DNA from: Methylopila sp. 73B
GTDB lineage: Bacteria > Pseudomonadota > Alphaproteobacteria > Rhizobiales > Methylopilaceae
Assembly: GCF_000526315.1 (NCBI RefSeq)
Contig: NZ_JAFV01000001.1
Span: 124,001 to 188,000 of the forward strand
DNA: 64,000 nucleotides
Direction of reading: 5' to 3'
Made by a program: the position numbers and the translations under genes. The notes beneath the pieces are model-generated. The model was not told the origin of the DNA. It saw only the letters and a list, made by a program, of their open reading frames with translations, and did not search any database. Below, in pieces: positions 18,636 through 29,627 of this stretch (the first letter of the stretch is position 1; each line of letters opens with the position of its first letter).

Positions 18636-20003
18636 ATGCCCCCATCCGATCGCGATCTCGAACGCAACCGCTTCGCCGCCCGCGCCTCGCGCTATGCGCG
18701 GGTCGGCGTCAACGTCGGCGGGGTGGCGGCGCGGATCGCGGGCTCGCAGCTTCTGGGGCGCGCCACGGGCCGGGCCGACCGGGCGGCGGACCTGCGCGCC
18801 GCGCTCGGCGGGCTGAAGGGGCCGATCATGAAGGTGGCGCAGCTGCTCGCCACCATCCCCGACGCGCTCCCGCCGGAGTACGCCGAGGAGCTGTCGCAGC
18901 TCCAGTCCGACGCCCCGCCGATGGGCTACGCCTTCGTGAAGCGCCGGATGGCGGCGGAGCTCGGGCCGGACTGGCAGGCGAAGTTCGGATCGTTTGAGAA
19001 GGAGCCCGCGGCGGCGGCGTCGCTCGGGCAGGTTCATCGCGCGACCTCGCGGGGCGGCGAGCTGCTGGCGGTGAAGCTGCAGTATCCCGACATGGCGTCG
19101 GCGGTCGAGGCGGACCTCGCGCAGCTGTCGCTGCTGTTCGACCTGCGCCGGCGCTTCGACAGCGCGATCGACACCTCGGAGATCGTCGAGGAGATCGGCG
19201 CGCGCATCCGCGAGGAGCTGGACTACCGCCGCGAAGCCAAGCACGCCGCGCTCTACGGCGTCATGCTCGCGGACACGTCGGAGGTGCGCGTGCCCGGCGT
19301 CTGGAACGAGCTCTCGACCGGCCGTCTCCTGACGCTCAACTGGCTGGAGGGGCGGCGCCTGCTGGTTCACAAGGAGGCCCCGCTCGAGATCCGCAACCGG
19401 CTGGCCGTCGCCATGTTCAAGGCGTGGTGGCGTCCGTTCTCGCGCCACGGCGTGATCCATGGCGACCCGCACCTCGGCAATTACGCGGCCTTCGACGAGG
19501 GCGGCGAGCCGCAGGGCGTGAACCTGCTGGACTACGGCTGCATCCGCATCTTCCCGCCCGCCTTCGTCGGCGGCGTCGTCGACCTCTACGAGGGCCTGCG
19601 CGACGGCGACGACGCCCGGGTGGTGCACGCCTACGAGACCTGGGGGTTCCGCGGCCTGAAGCGCGAGCTGATCGACGTCCTCAACATCTGGGCGCGCTTC
19701 ATCTACGGCCCGCTGCTCGACGATCGCGTGCGGACCATCGCCGACGGCGTGTCCCCCGGCGCCTATGGCCGCGCCGAAGCCTTCCGCGTGCACCAGGAGC
19801 TGAAGCGCAAGGGCCCCATCCGCATCCCGCGCGAGTTCGTCTTCATGGACCGCGCCGCGATCGGGCTCGGCGGCGTGTTCCTGCACCTGAAGGCCGAGCT
19901 CAACTTCCGCCACCTGTTCGAAGAGGCGATCGCGGACTTCACGGTCGAGCGCGTCGAGGCCCGGCAGGCCGAAGCCATGGCTGAGGCGGGCCTTGCGCCC
20001 TAA
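18636..20003 (+). CDS. AarF/ABC1/UbiB-family kinase-like protein
   Basis: The 455-residue protein has the ABC1 domain. Visible are a KxGQ-like segment reading KGPIMKVAQLLATIPDALP, the alanine-rich loop PAAAASLGQVHRA, an invariant-lysine strand LLAVKLQYP, the catalytic-loop equivalent GVIHGDPHLGNYA and the metal-binding LLDYGCIRIF. Family members (UbiB, COQ8) support ubiquinone synthesis or lipid handling. There is no C-terminal transmembrane pair as in UbiB, so it is a soluble relative. Its end overlaps the following APH-fold gene by 11 nt. The third position of the KxGQ motif is Ala instead of Gly. Confidence 0.88.
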   Translation: MPPSDRDLERNRFAARASRYARVGVNVGGVAARIAGSQLLGRATGRADRAADLRAALGGLKGPIMKVAQLLATIPDALPPEYAEELSQLQSDAPPMGYAFVKRRMAAELGPDWQAKFGSFEKEPAAAASLGQVHRATSRGGELLAVKLQYPDMASAVEADLAQLSLLFDLRRRFDSAIDTSEIVEEIGARIREELDYRREAKHAALYGVMLADTSEVRVPGVWNELSTGRLLTLNWLEGRRLLVHKEAPLEIRNRLAVAMFKAWWRPFSRHGVIHGDPHLGNYAAFDEGGEPQGVNLLDYGCIRIFPPAFVGGVVDLYEGLRDGDDARVVHAYETWGFRGLKRELIDVLNIWARFIYGPLLDDRVRTIADGVSPGAYGRAEAFRVHQELKRKGPIRIPREFVFMDRAAIGLGGVFLHLKAELNFRHLFEEAIADFTVERVEARQAEAMAEAGLAP

Positions 20004-20955
20004 GCCGGCGCCGCTCCGCGCTGTCGCGCTCCAGGCCGAAGGGCTATTGTTCGCCGATCGCAAACGCAGCGCGGGCTCTGGTCCGCGCTCGGGTCGACAA
20101 CCGGAGGATCGCGATCTGTCTCTGGAGTTTGGGCGCAGCGCAGGTTCAGTCCGCCGCGAAATCGGGCGCGGCACGCAGGCCGTCATCTATCGGCTGCCGG
20201 ACGGGCGGATCGAGAAGGCGTTTCACGACGACGTGCCCGACGATCTGATCGAGCGCGAGCGCCGCAACGCGCGGCTGGCGTACGAGGCGGGCGTCCCGAC
20301 CTGGCGCGTCGACGGGCCGACGGCCGTGTCGGCGGGGCGATCGGTCGTCGGCTCGTTCGAAGCCGGGCGTCCCTTGTCGCGCATCCTGCGCTGGCGGCCC
20401 CACCGCGCCCTGCCGCTCATCCGCCGCATGGCGCGCCTCCACGCGCAGATCCATGCGACGCCGCCGGACACCACGTTCGACAAGAAGAGCGTTTCGGCCG
20501 AGGGCGCCCTCAGGCGGCTTCGACGGCTCGCGCCGGAGGCCGATTTCGACCGCGTGCCGCAGTTGATCGGCGCGTCGGAGAGCGGCTTCTGCCACGGCGA
20601 TCTCTCGCCCTCGAACGTGCTGTGGGACGGCGAGCGGATGCTTGCGCTTGACTGGGCCCGGTCCGGCTTCGGGGCTCTGACCGCGGACGCCGGCCGCACC
20701 GCTGCGATCATCTTTGCGTCGCGGCGGATCGGAACGCCGGCGCCTGCGCCGATGGGGCGCGCCTATCGCCGGCTGCTCGCGACCGAATACATGGCGGCCT
20801 ATTGCGCCGAGACCGGCCGGTCGCTTGACGAGGTGCGAGCCTGGGCGGCGGTGTTTCTGGAGTCGAAGGCGACCTCGGGCCCGGATGTCGGACGTCGCGC
20901 CGGGCTTGTCGCCGAGGTTGTCCACCTGGTTCAGCCAGCCGCCGCAGAGCGCTGA
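19993..20955 (+). CDS. Aminoglycoside-phosphotransferase-fold (APH) kinase-like protein
   Basis: The protein is up to 320 residues long with an APH/choline-kinase fold: a glycine-rich strand IGRGTQAVIYRLPDGR, a Lys in RIEKAFHDD, the catalytic loop FCHGDLSPSNVLW and the metal-binding ALDWARSGFG. The substrate is unknown; the family includes small-molecule and sugar kinases, not only antibiotic resistance enzymes. The longest frame starts at TTG 19993 inside the aarF-like gene. TTG 20047 is another candidate, and no start has a convincing ribosome binding site, so the N-terminus is uncertain. Confidence 0.75.
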   Translation: MRPKPAPLRAVALQAEGLLFADRKRSAGSGPRSGRQPEDRDLSLEFGRSAGSVRREIGRGTQAVIYRLPDGRIEKAFHDDVPDDLIERERRNARLAYEAGVPTWRVDGPTAVSAGRSVVGSFEAGRPLSRILRWRPHRALPLIRRMARLHAQIHATPPDTTFDKKSVSAEGALRRLRRLAPEADFDRVPQLIGASESGFCHGDLSPSNVLWDGERMLALDWARSGFGALTADAGRTAAIIFASRRIGTPAPAPMGRAYRRLLATEYMAAYCAETGRSLDEVRAWAAVFLESKATSGPDVGRRAGLVAEVVHLVQPAAAER

Positions 20956-21179
20956 CGTCGCTGGGTTCCACGCGAACCGCTCGGCAGGAACGCGCCTCGA
21001 CGCGAAGACCCCGCCGGCGAGCCCAACTCGTCACACCGCTTAGGTTATCAACGATTCAGCTCAGCTGAAAGCTGTTGGTATTTGGCATGCCAAGAGCTGA
21101 AAGGGAATTGCCTCCCCCCCGCGTTTCCGCTAAAGCCGAAAGTCCAAGCGCCGATTAGAACGCACAAAGGGACTTTATC

Positions 21180-21464
21180 ATGGCCGGAACCACGGAATTC
21201 GCGACCGCGACGGGCAACGACTACGCGGAGCACGAGCGGACTTACGCCGCGGTCATGAAAATGTCCAAGGTCGGCACGGCGATGATCGTGCTGGTCGTGA
21301 TCTCGCTGGCGATCGGCGGCGTCACGGGTCCGTGGTGGCTGTGCGGTCTCGGCATCGTGCTCTCGATCATCGGCGGCGTGATCGGCGCGGTGTCCCAGAA
21401 GGGCACCATCATCCCGATCGCGGTCGCGACGCTTGCGGTCGTGGCGCTCTGGTACGTCGTCTGA
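21180..21464 (+). CDS. aa3-type cytochrome c oxidase subunit IV-like small membrane protein
   Basis: The 94-residue protein carries the subunit IV motif DYAEHERTYAAVMKMSKVGT and three hydrophobic helices (about 38-55, 58-75, 78-94), making it longer than the common single-helix form. The family member is an accessory chain of aa3-type oxidase in alphaproteobacteria; its exact role is not settled. It starts at ATG 21180 after AAAGGGACTTTATC (AAAGGGA about 7 nt upstream). It precedes pntAA by 4 nt, an arrangement I know from other Hyphomicrobiales. Confidence 0.82.
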   Translation: MAGTTEFATATGNDYAEHERTYAAVMKMSKVGTAMIVLVVISLAIGGVTGPWWLCGLGIVLSIIGGVIGAVSQKGTIIPIAVATLAVVALWYVV

Positions 21465-21468
21465 ACCG

Positions 21469-22611
21469 ATGAAGATCGCAGTCGCGAAAGAAACCGACGC
21501 GGCGGAGCCGCGGGTCGCGCTGACGCCTGACGTCGTCAAGAAGCTGAAGGGCCTCGGGGCCGACATCAGCATCGAGACCAGCGCGGGCGTCGCCTCCGGC
21601 GTCACCGACGCCGCCTACGAGGAGGCCGGCGCCACAATCGCCGCCTCGCGCGCCGACGCCCTCGCCGGCGCCGACGTGCTGCTCACCGTGCGCCGCCCGT
21701 CGCCTGAGAACGTCGCGGGCCTGAAGCCCGGCGCGCTCGTCATCGGCACGATGGACCCCTACGGCCAGGCCGACGCGATCGCGGCGCTCGCCACCGCCAA
21801 CGTCTCCACCTTCGCCATGGAGCTGATGCCCCGCATCACCCGCGCGCAGGTCATGGACGTGCTGTCGTCGCAGGCGAACCTGGCGGGCTACCGCGCCGTG
21901 ATCGACGCCGCGGCCGAGTTCGGCCGCGCCATGCCCCAGATGATGACCGCCGCCGGCACCGTTCCGCCGGCCCGGGCCTTCGTCATGGGCGCGGGCGTCG
22001 CGGGCCTGCAGGCCATCGCGACCGCCCGCCGCCTCGGCGCCGTGGTGTCCGCGACCGACGTGCGTCCCGCCGCCAAGGAGCAGGTCGCTTCGCTCGGCGC
22101 CAAGTTCGTCGCCGTCGAGGACGACGAGTTCAAGCAGGCCGAGACGGCCGCGGGCTACGCCAAGCCGATGTCGGCCGAGTACCAGGCCAAGCAGGCCGAA
22201 CTGGTGGCGGCCCACATCGCCAAGCAGGACATCGTCATCACCACCGCGCTGATCCCGGGCCGTCCGGCGCCGCGGCTGGTGACGGCGGCGATGGTCAAGT
22301 CGATGAAGCCGGGTTCGGTGATCGTCGACCTGGCGGTCGAGCGCGGCGGCAACGTCGAAGGCGCGGTCGCAGGCCAGGTCGTCGAGATCGACGGCGTCAA
22401 GATCGTCGGGCATCTCAACGTCCCCGGCCGTCTCGCCGCCTCGTCCTCGGCGCTCTACGCCAAGAACCTGTCGTCCTTCCTGGAGACCCTGATCTCCAAG
22501 GAGACCAAGGAGCTCGCCGTCAACTGGGACGATGAGCTCGTCAAGGCGACCGCGCTCACCCGCGACGGCGCCGTCATCCATCCGATTGCGAAACCGGCGG
22601 AGGCGAACTGA
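21469..22611 (+). CDS. pntAA: NAD(P) transhydrogenase subunit alpha part 1 (NAD-binding)
   Basis: The 380-residue soluble domain I of proton-translocating transhydrogenase begins [20 protein letters not shown] and contains the Rossmann segment [20 protein letters not shown] and the [17 protein letters not shown] region. It binds NAD(H) on the cytoplasmic face. Alphaproteobacteria split the alpha subunit into PntAA and PntAB, as here. The start at 21469 follows the preceding stop by 4 nt, and the stop overlaps the pntAB start by 1 nt (TGATG). Confidence 0.95.
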   Translation: MKIAVAKETDAAEPRVALTPDVVKKLKGLGADISIETSAGVASGVTDAAYEEAGATIAASRADALAGADVLLTVRRPSPENVAGLKPGALVIGTMDPYGQADAIAALATANVSTFAMELMPRITRAQVMDVLSSQANLAGYRAVIDAAAEFGRAMPQMMTAAGTVPPARAFVMGAGVAGLQAIATARRLGAVVSATDVRPAAKEQVASLGAKFVAVEDDEFKQAETAAGYAKPMSAEYQAKQAELVAAHIAKQDIVITTALIPGRPAPRLVTAAMVKSMKPGSVIVDLAVERGGNVEGAVAGQVVEIDGVKIVGHLNVPGRLAASSSALYAKNLSSFLETLISKETKELAVNWDDELVKATALTRDGAVIHPIAKPAEAN

Positions 22612-23054
22612 TGGCCGTCCTGTCTCCTGAAGAGGCCGCGGACCGCGCGCAGGCTGCGGCCGACGCCGCCCGTGACGCGGCGGCCGCCGCCCAGGGCTAC
22701 GCCGACCAGATCGCCGACGCCGCGGGCGCGGCGCTCCATGGCGCGTCCGGCGGGGTCATCGACCCCTTTGTGTTCCGGCTCGCGATCTTCGTGCTGGCGG
22801 TGTTCGTCGGCTACTACGTGGTGTGGAGCGTGACGCCCGCGTTGCACACGCCGCTGATGGCGGTCACCAACGCCATCTCGTCCGTCATCGTCGTCGGCGC
22901 GCTGCTCGCGGTCGGCGTCGATCTCGCCGGCGGCTCCGGTCCGTGGTGGGCTCGCGGCTTCGGCTTCGTCGCCCTCGTGCTCGCCTCGATCAACATCTTC
23001 GGCGGGTTCCTCGTCACCCAGCGCATGCTCGGCATGTACAAGAAGAAGGGCTGA
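22611..23054 (+). CDS. pntAB: NAD(P) transhydrogenase subunit alpha part 2 (membrane)
   Basis: The 147-residue protein has an alanine-rich N-terminal helix (about 1-45) and then the PntAB membrane domain with four helices: [40 protein letters not shown] and, at the end, [20 protein letters not shown]. It forms part of the proton channel with PntB. The N-terminal extension before the first membrane helix is longer than in many homologues. It overlaps pntAA by 1 nt and precedes pntB by 8 nt. Confidence 0.95.
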   Translation: MAVLSPEEAADRAQAAADAARDAAAAAQGYADQIADAAGAALHGASGGVIDPFVFRLAIFVLAVFVGYYVVWSVTPALHTPLMAVTNAISSVIVVGALLAVGVDLAGGSGPWWARGFGFVALVLASINIFGGFLVTQRMLGMYKKKG

Positions 23055-23062
23055 CGGGACCG

Positions 23063-24463
23063 ATGACCGACCTCGTCCAGATCCTCTACCTCATCGCCGG
23101 CGTCCTCTTCATCCTGTCGCTGCAGGGGCTTTCGAGCCCGGCGACGTCGCGCCGCGGCAACGCCATGGGCATCGCGGGCATGACGCTCGCGATCCTGACC
23201 ACCCTGTTTGTCTCGCCGCCCCATGGCCTCGGCGGCTGGGTGCTCGTGATCGCCGGCCTCGGCGTCGGCGGCGCGATCGGCGCGGTGACCGCGAAGCGCA
23301 TCGCCATGACCGCGATGCCGCAGCTTGTCGCCGCGTTCCACTCGCTCGTCGGCCTCGCCGCCGTGCTGGTGGCGGCCGCGGCGCTCTATGCGCCCGACGC
23401 TTTCGGTATCGGGCTCCCGGGCTCGATCCATGGCCAGTCGCTGGTGGAGATGGCGCTCGGCGTCGCGATCGGCGCGATCACCTTCACGGGTTCGCTGATC
23501 GCCTTCGCCAAGCTCGACGGACGCATGTCCGGCAAGCCGATCATGCTGCCCATGCGGCACCTGATCAACGGCGGCCTCGCCGCCCTGATCATCGTCCTGG
23601 CGATCATCTTCGTCCTGACCGAGAGCCACTTCGTGTTCTGGCTCATCGTGCTGGCCTCGCTCGCCTTCGGCTTCCTGATCATCATCCCGATCGGCGGCGC
23701 GGACATGCCCGTCGTCGTCTCGATGCTGAACAGCTACTCCGGCTGGGCCGCGGCCGGCATCGGCTTCACGCTCGGCAACCTCGCGCTGATCATCACCGGC
23801 GCGCTGGTCGGCTCGTCGGGCGCGATCCTGTCCTACATCATGTGCAAGGGCATGAACCGGAGCTTCATCTCCGTCATCCTCGGCGGCTTCGGCGGCGACA
23901 GCGCGGCTTCGGGGGCCGCGGCCGGCGGGGGCGAACAGCGCCCGGTGAAGCAGGGCGCGGCCGAGGACGCGGCCTACATCATGAAGAACGCGTCCAAGGT
24001 CATCATCGTGCCGGGCTACGGCATGGCGGTGGCCCAGGCCCAGCACGCGCTGCGCGAGATGTGCGAAAAGCTCAAGGAGGAGGGCGTCGAGGTCAAGTAC
24101 GCCATCCATCCGGTCGCGGGCCGTATGCCGGGCCACATGAACGTGCTGCTGGCGGAAGCCCAGGTGCCCTACGACGAGGTGTTCGAACTCGACGAGATCA
24201 ACTCGGAGTTCTCGGGCGCGGACGTCGCCTTCGTCATCGGCGCGAACGACGTCACCAACCCGGCCGCCAAGACCGACAAGACCTCGGCGATCTACGGCAT
24301 GCCGATCCTCGACGTCGAGAAGGCCGGCACAGTGCTCTTCATCAAGCGCGGCATGGCGGCGGGCTACGCCGGCGTCGAGAACGAGCTGTTCTTCCGCGAC
24401 AACACCATGATGCTGTTCGGCGACGCGAAGAAGATGACCGAGAGCATCGTCAAGAGCCTCTGA
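23063..24463 (+). CDS. pntB: NAD(P) transhydrogenase subunit beta
   Basis: The 466-residue protein has about nine membrane helices (1-270) followed by the soluble NADP-binding domain III (about 290-466) with VIIVPGYGMAVAQAQHALRE, HPVAGRMPGHMNVLLAEA and FVIGANDVTNPAA. With PntAA and PntAB it drives NADPH formation from NADH using the proton gradient. ATG 23063 is chosen because the frame upstream lies inside pntAB. A strong terminator follows 27 nt after the stop. Confidence 0.97.
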   Translation: MTDLVQILYLIAGVLFILSLQGLSSPATSRRGNAMGIAGMTLAILTTLFVSPPHGLGGWVLVIAGLGVGGAIGAVTAKRIAMTAMPQLVAAFHSLVGLAAVLVAAAALYAPDAFGIGLPGSIHGQSLVEMALGVAIGAITFTGSLIAFAKLDGRMSGKPIMLPMRHLINGGLAALIIVLAIIFVLTESHFVFWLIVLASLAFGFLIIIPIGGADMPVVVSMLNSYSGWAAAGIGFTLGNLALIITGALVGSSGAILSYIMCKGMNRSFISVILGGFGGDSAASGAAAGGGEQRPVKQGAAEDAAYIMKNASKVIIVPGYGMAVAQAQHALREMCEKLKEEGVEVKYAIHPVAGRMPGHMNVLLAEAQVPYDEVFELDEINSEFSGADVAFVIGANDVTNPAAKTDKTSAIYGMPILDVEKAGTVLFIKRGMAAGYAGVENELFFRDNTMMLFGDAKKMTESIVKSL

Positions 24464-24490
24464 GCCGCGACGACGATACGACCACGTGGG

Positions 24491-24518
24491 AAGGCCGGGC
24501 CATTACGCCCGGCCTTTT
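24491..24518 (+). terminator. Rho-independent terminator of the pnt operon
   Basis: A 10-bp perfect stem (24491-24500 with 24507-24516), a 6-nt loop and TTTT (24515-24518) lie directly after pntB. Confidence 0.9.
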
Positions 24519-24555
24519 CGTTTGTGCGATGCTGCGCCGAGACCTCCAAAACGGC

Positions 24556-25230
24556 ATGACGACCCCGATGATCACCGATCTTTCTCGCAGTCTCGTCCTC
24601 ATCCGGCATGGGCAGAGCGAGGACAACGAACAGGACCTGTTTTCGGGTCTTCGCGATCCCGCGCTCACCGCCCGCGGCGAGGAGGAGGCGCGCGCCGCGG
24701 GGCGGCAGCTCGGGCGGCTGGGGTTCCGCTTCACGCACGCCTTCACCAGCGTGCTGCAGCGGGCCGGCCAGACGATGGAGCTGATCCTCGCAGAGCTCGG
24801 CCAGTCCGACCTGCCGGTGGTTCGGAACTCCGCGCTGAACGAGCGCGACTACGGCGCGCTCGCGGGCCTCAACAAGACGCAGGCGCGCGAGCGCTTCGGG
24901 CCTGAGCGGGTCAGGATTTGGCGCAAGTCCTACGACGCGGTTCCGCAGGGCGGGGAGAGCCTCGCCATGACGGCCGCGCGCGTCTGGCCCTTCTATGGGC
25001 GCGCGATCGCCCCGGCCGTCCGCGCCGGAGGCTGCGTGCTGCTGGTGGGGCACGGCAACGCGCTGCGCTCGATGCTCATGCGGCTCGACGGCATCGATCC
25101 GGAGACGATCGAAGACGTGAATATCGGGACCGCGCAGATCCTGATCTACACGCTGGCCGAGGACGGCGAGCGGCTCGTCAAGGCGCGCCTGCCGTCAGGC
25201 GATCTCGCCGAAGGTCCGCCGGCGGCCTGA
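24556..25230 (+). CDS. Histidine phosphatase / 2,3-bisphosphoglycerate-dependent phosphoglycerate mutase-like
   Basis: The product is 224 residues from ATG 24556; ATG 24568 and ATG 24529 are in the same frame, and 24529 is disfavoured because it sits too close to the pnt terminator. The phosphohistidine motif LVLIRHGQSEDNEQDLFSG is near the N-terminus, with ALNERDYGALAGLNK, PQGGESLAMTAARVWPFY and the second catalytic His in LLVGHGNALRSMLMRLDGI. This layout is that of dPGM (GpmA) in alphaproteobacteria, acting in glycolysis. A different phosphatase role is possible. The gene is isolated between the pnt terminator and a convergent DUF4239 gene. Confidence 0.85.
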   Translation: MTTPMITDLSRSLVLIRHGQSEDNEQDLFSGLRDPALTARGEEEARAAGRQLGRLGFRFTHAFTSVLQRAGQTMELILAELGQSDLPVVRNSALNERDYGALAGLNKTQARERFGPERVRIWRKSYDAVPQGGESLAMTAARVWPFYGRAIAPAVRAGGCVLLVGHGNALRSMLMRLDGIDPETIEDVNIGTAQILIYTLAEDGERLVKARLPSGDLAEGPPAA

Positions 25231-25267
25231 GGCGACGCGGGGCGTCGGGCGTCCTGAGCGCTTGTCC

Positions 25268-26026
25268 TTACCGCCGGATGTGCGCGAGCGCCGTCTCCAT
25301 CGCGCTCGGCGACACGCGGATCGAACCGGTGAACGGCGAGTCCATGTCGAGGATGAGAAACAACGCGCTGGAGATCAGCGCGGCGCCGACCACGAGCGTC
25401 GAGATCACGACGGCGTTCGCCGGGGCGCGGTAGCTGAAGCTTGCGAAGATCAGCGTCAGCCACGCCGTCAGCACCGCGAGCAGCGGGGCCGGCACCGTGC
25501 CGTCCCAATGCTCGATCAGGGCCCAGCGCAGCTCGATGACCTTCTGGAAGCGCTGCCGCCATTCGATCTTCAACGCGGCGCGCTCGTCGTCGGCCGGGTG
25601 GAGGTCGCGCAGCGCCGCGCCGACGTCGTCCAGCAGCTTCTCGGCCGCAACGTCCTCGACCACCGGCGCCGCGTCGGTGGTGGGCCACGTGCCTTCAATC
25701 GCGCGCTCGACGTAGACCGCGAGCCTTGCGCGGGCGTCCGCCGTCTCCGGCCCATAGGCCCGCAAGGTGCGGTCGAGCAGGATGAGCTCGGTCGCGAAGG
25801 CGTGGACGTTGTGGTCGATGGCGTCGAACGCCGTCTTCGACGAGTTGATGAGGAGGCCGAGCACCAGCGACGTCATCACCACGAAGATGTTCGCGGTGAG
25901 CCGCACCACGTTGTGCGTCTCCTCGTTCCGGTGGCGCTCCGGCAGGCGCGGATGGAAGGCCAGGCAGCCGAACGAGGCGAGGACGAGGCCGAGAAAGGTC
26001 GCCAGGGCGACAAGGTGCTCGATCAT
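25268..26026 (-). CDS. DUF4239 (bestrophin-like) membrane protein
   Basis: The 252-residue protein has two N-terminal membrane segments (about 5-22 and 42-62), a cytoplasmic helical region with HAFATELILLDRTLRAYGPE, and two C-terminal membrane segments (about 180-200 and 205-225) ending with LDMDSPFTGSIRVSPSAM. This is the DUF4239 pattern; function unknown, possibly an ion channel by analogy with bestrophins. It is convergent with the histidine phosphatase gene and divergent from the TPP riboswitch. Confidence 0.82.
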   Translation of the reverse strand: MIEHLVALATFLGLVLASFGCLAFHPRLPERHRNEETHNVVRLTANIFVVMTSLVLGLLINSSKTAFDAIDHNVHAFATELILLDRTLRAYGPETADARARLAVYVERAIEGTWPTTDAAPVVEDVAAEKLLDDVGAALRDLHPADDERAALKIEWRQRFQKVIELRWALIEHWDGTVPAPLLAVLTAWLTLIFASFSYRAPANAVVISTLVVGAALISSALFLILDMDSPFTGSIRVSPSAMETALAHIRR

Positions 26027-26138
26027 TCGAGTACGCCAGATTGCGGGCCCGCGATCGCGGAGCCTCTCGTCACAGTCACGCTAGCAGCGACGACGGCGTC
26101 TCGACATCCCCGTCGGCCGCTTCTACCCTCGCGCCATT

Positions 26139-26228
26139 CCGAGGGGCGTCCCGCTGCGATGCGGGACTGAGATGGCCAGAGGCCGATCCCTTTGAACCTG
26201 ATCCGGGTCATGCCGGCGAAGGGACGGG
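26139..26228 (+). promoter_or_regulatory. TPP (THI-box) riboswitch upstream of thiC
   Basis: The region shows the expected THI elements: an opening GGGGCGTCC and hairpin CCCGCTGCGATGCGGG, the pyrimidine-sensing CTGAGA at 26167-26172, then CCCTTTGAACCTGATCCGGG and the closing AAGGGA. Thiamine pyrophosphate binding represses downstream expression. About 93 nt separate it from the thiC start, room for an expression platform that occludes the ribosome binding site. Confidence 0.95.
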
Positions 26229-26270
26229 AACCGATAAGCCAAGGGGCGTCCGCGTCCGGGCTCTCCCTGA

Positions 26271-28181
<1,911 letters not shown>

Positions 28182-28366
28182 GTTTCTCGACAGGAAAGCT
28201 TTTCGCCTGACGCATAGCCGGCGCCCGCGCGTCGGGGGGCTCGCCCTCTGGCGCGCGGACGCCGCCGTCCTCACCATGAGACCATGGTTTTCCCGAGCGT
28301 TTCCGGACGTCTGGCTCGGACTTTGCTCTCGGAAAGCCGTCGCCTTGCTTGTGCGGGAGCATGCTG

Positions 28367-29620
28367 ATGGAGTCGTTGCTTGCAGGCATTCTGAGACGCA
28401 TCGTGAGCCACGGCCGACTGTCGGTCGTCATGGCCTCCGGCGCGCGTCACGTCTTCGGCGACGGCTCCGGCCCGCCGGTCGCCCTTCGCTTCACCGACCG
28501 CGGGGCGCAATGGGCCTTCGTGCTCGATCCCTATCTGAAGATGGGCGAACTCTTCATGGATGGCCGGCTGGTCGTCGAAGAGGGCGACATCTACCAGGCG
28601 CTCGATCTGCTGCTGGGCGAGCTCAAGGGCAAGCCCGAGCCGCTCCCGGTGCGGCTCTCGCACAAGCTGCGGTTCGCGCTTCGCCGCTTCGCGCAACGCA
28701 ACGGCCTGACCCGCTCCCGCCAGAACGTGGCGCACCATTACGATCTCGACGGCCGGCTCTACGACCTGTTCCTCGACGACGACCGCCAGTACTCCTGCGC
28801 CTACTACGACCGGGACGGCATGACGCTGGAGGAGGCGCAGGCGGCCAAGCGCCGCCACATCGCGGCGAAGCTCGCGATCCACGGCGGGGAGCGCGTGCTG
28901 GATATCGGCTCCGGCTGGGGAGGGCTCGGGCTCTATCTCGCCGGCGTCGCCGGCGCCCGCGAGGTGCTGGGCGTCACTCTGTCGGAAGAGCAGCTCGCGC
29001 TCGCCCGTCGGCGCGCGGAGGAGGGCGGGCTGGCCGATCGGGTGCGTTTCGAACTGCGCGACTATCGCACCCTGGACGGCGCCTTCGACCGCATCGTCTC
29101 GGTCGGCATGTTCGAGCATGTCGGCGTGACGCAGTACCGGGCCTTCTTCGAGAAGGCGCGCGACCTGCTCGCGCCGGACGGCGTGATGCTGCTCCACACC
29201 ATCGGGCTCTCGGACGGCCCGTGGTTCACCAATCCCTGGATCGACAAGTACATCTTCCCCGGCGGCGCCTTGCCGGCGCTCTCGGAGATGCTGCCGTTGA
29301 TCGAGAGGGCCGGGCTCGTGGTCACCGACGTCGAGGTGCTGCGTCTGCATTACGCCTTCACGCTGCGCGACTGGCGCGCGCGGTTCCTCGCCCGGCGCGA
29401 GGAGGCGGCGCGGCTCTACGACGAGCGCTTCTGCCGGATGTGGGAATTCTATCTCGCGGCCTGCGAGGCGGCGTTCCGCCACCAGGGCGCGGTGGTGTTC
29501 CAGCTGCAGCTCGCGCGCCGGCAGGAGGCGGTTCCGCTGACGCGCGGCTACATCGAGATGACGGAAGCCGCGCTCGAACGGAAGGAGCGCTGCGGCGGCC
29601 TCGCGGCCGCCGCAGAGTGA
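28367..29620 (+). CDS. cfa: Cyclopropane-fatty-acyl-phospholipid synthase
   Basis: The protein is 417 residues from ATG 28367, chosen because GGGAG ends 7 nt upstream; ATG 28361 and TTG 28349 are in frame. The N-terminal lipid-binding domain (about 1-110) is followed by a SAM-dependent methyltransferase domain with VLDIGSGWGGLGLYLAG, the conserved QYSCAYYDRDGMTLEEAQ and ISVGMFEHVG-like VSVGMFEHVGV. It methylenates cis double bonds of membrane phospholipid acyl chains, typically in stationary phase or acid stress. The gene is convergent with the TPR lipoprotein gene, with only 7 nt between stops. Confidence 0.93.
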   Translation: MESLLAGILRRIVSHGRLSVVMASGARHVFGDGSGPPVALRFTDRGAQWAFVLDPYLKMGELFMDGRLVVEEGDIYQALDLLLGELKGKPEPLPVRLSHKLRFALRRFAQRNGLTRSRQNVAHHYDLDGRLYDLFLDDDRQYSCAYYDRDGMTLEEAQAAKRRHIAAKLAIHGGERVLDIGSGWGGLGLYLAGVAGAREVLGVTLSEEQLALARRRAEEGGLADRVRFELRDYRTLDGAFDRIVSVGMFEHVGVTQYRAFFEKARDLLAPDGVMLLHTIGLSDGPWFTNPWIDKYIFPGGALPALSEMLPLIERAGLVVTDVEVLRLHYAFTLRDWRARFLARREEAARLYDERFCRMWEFYLAACEAAFRHQGAVVFQLQLARRQEAVPLTRGYIEMTEAALERKERCGGLAAAAE

Positions 29621-29627
29621 GCCGCGT

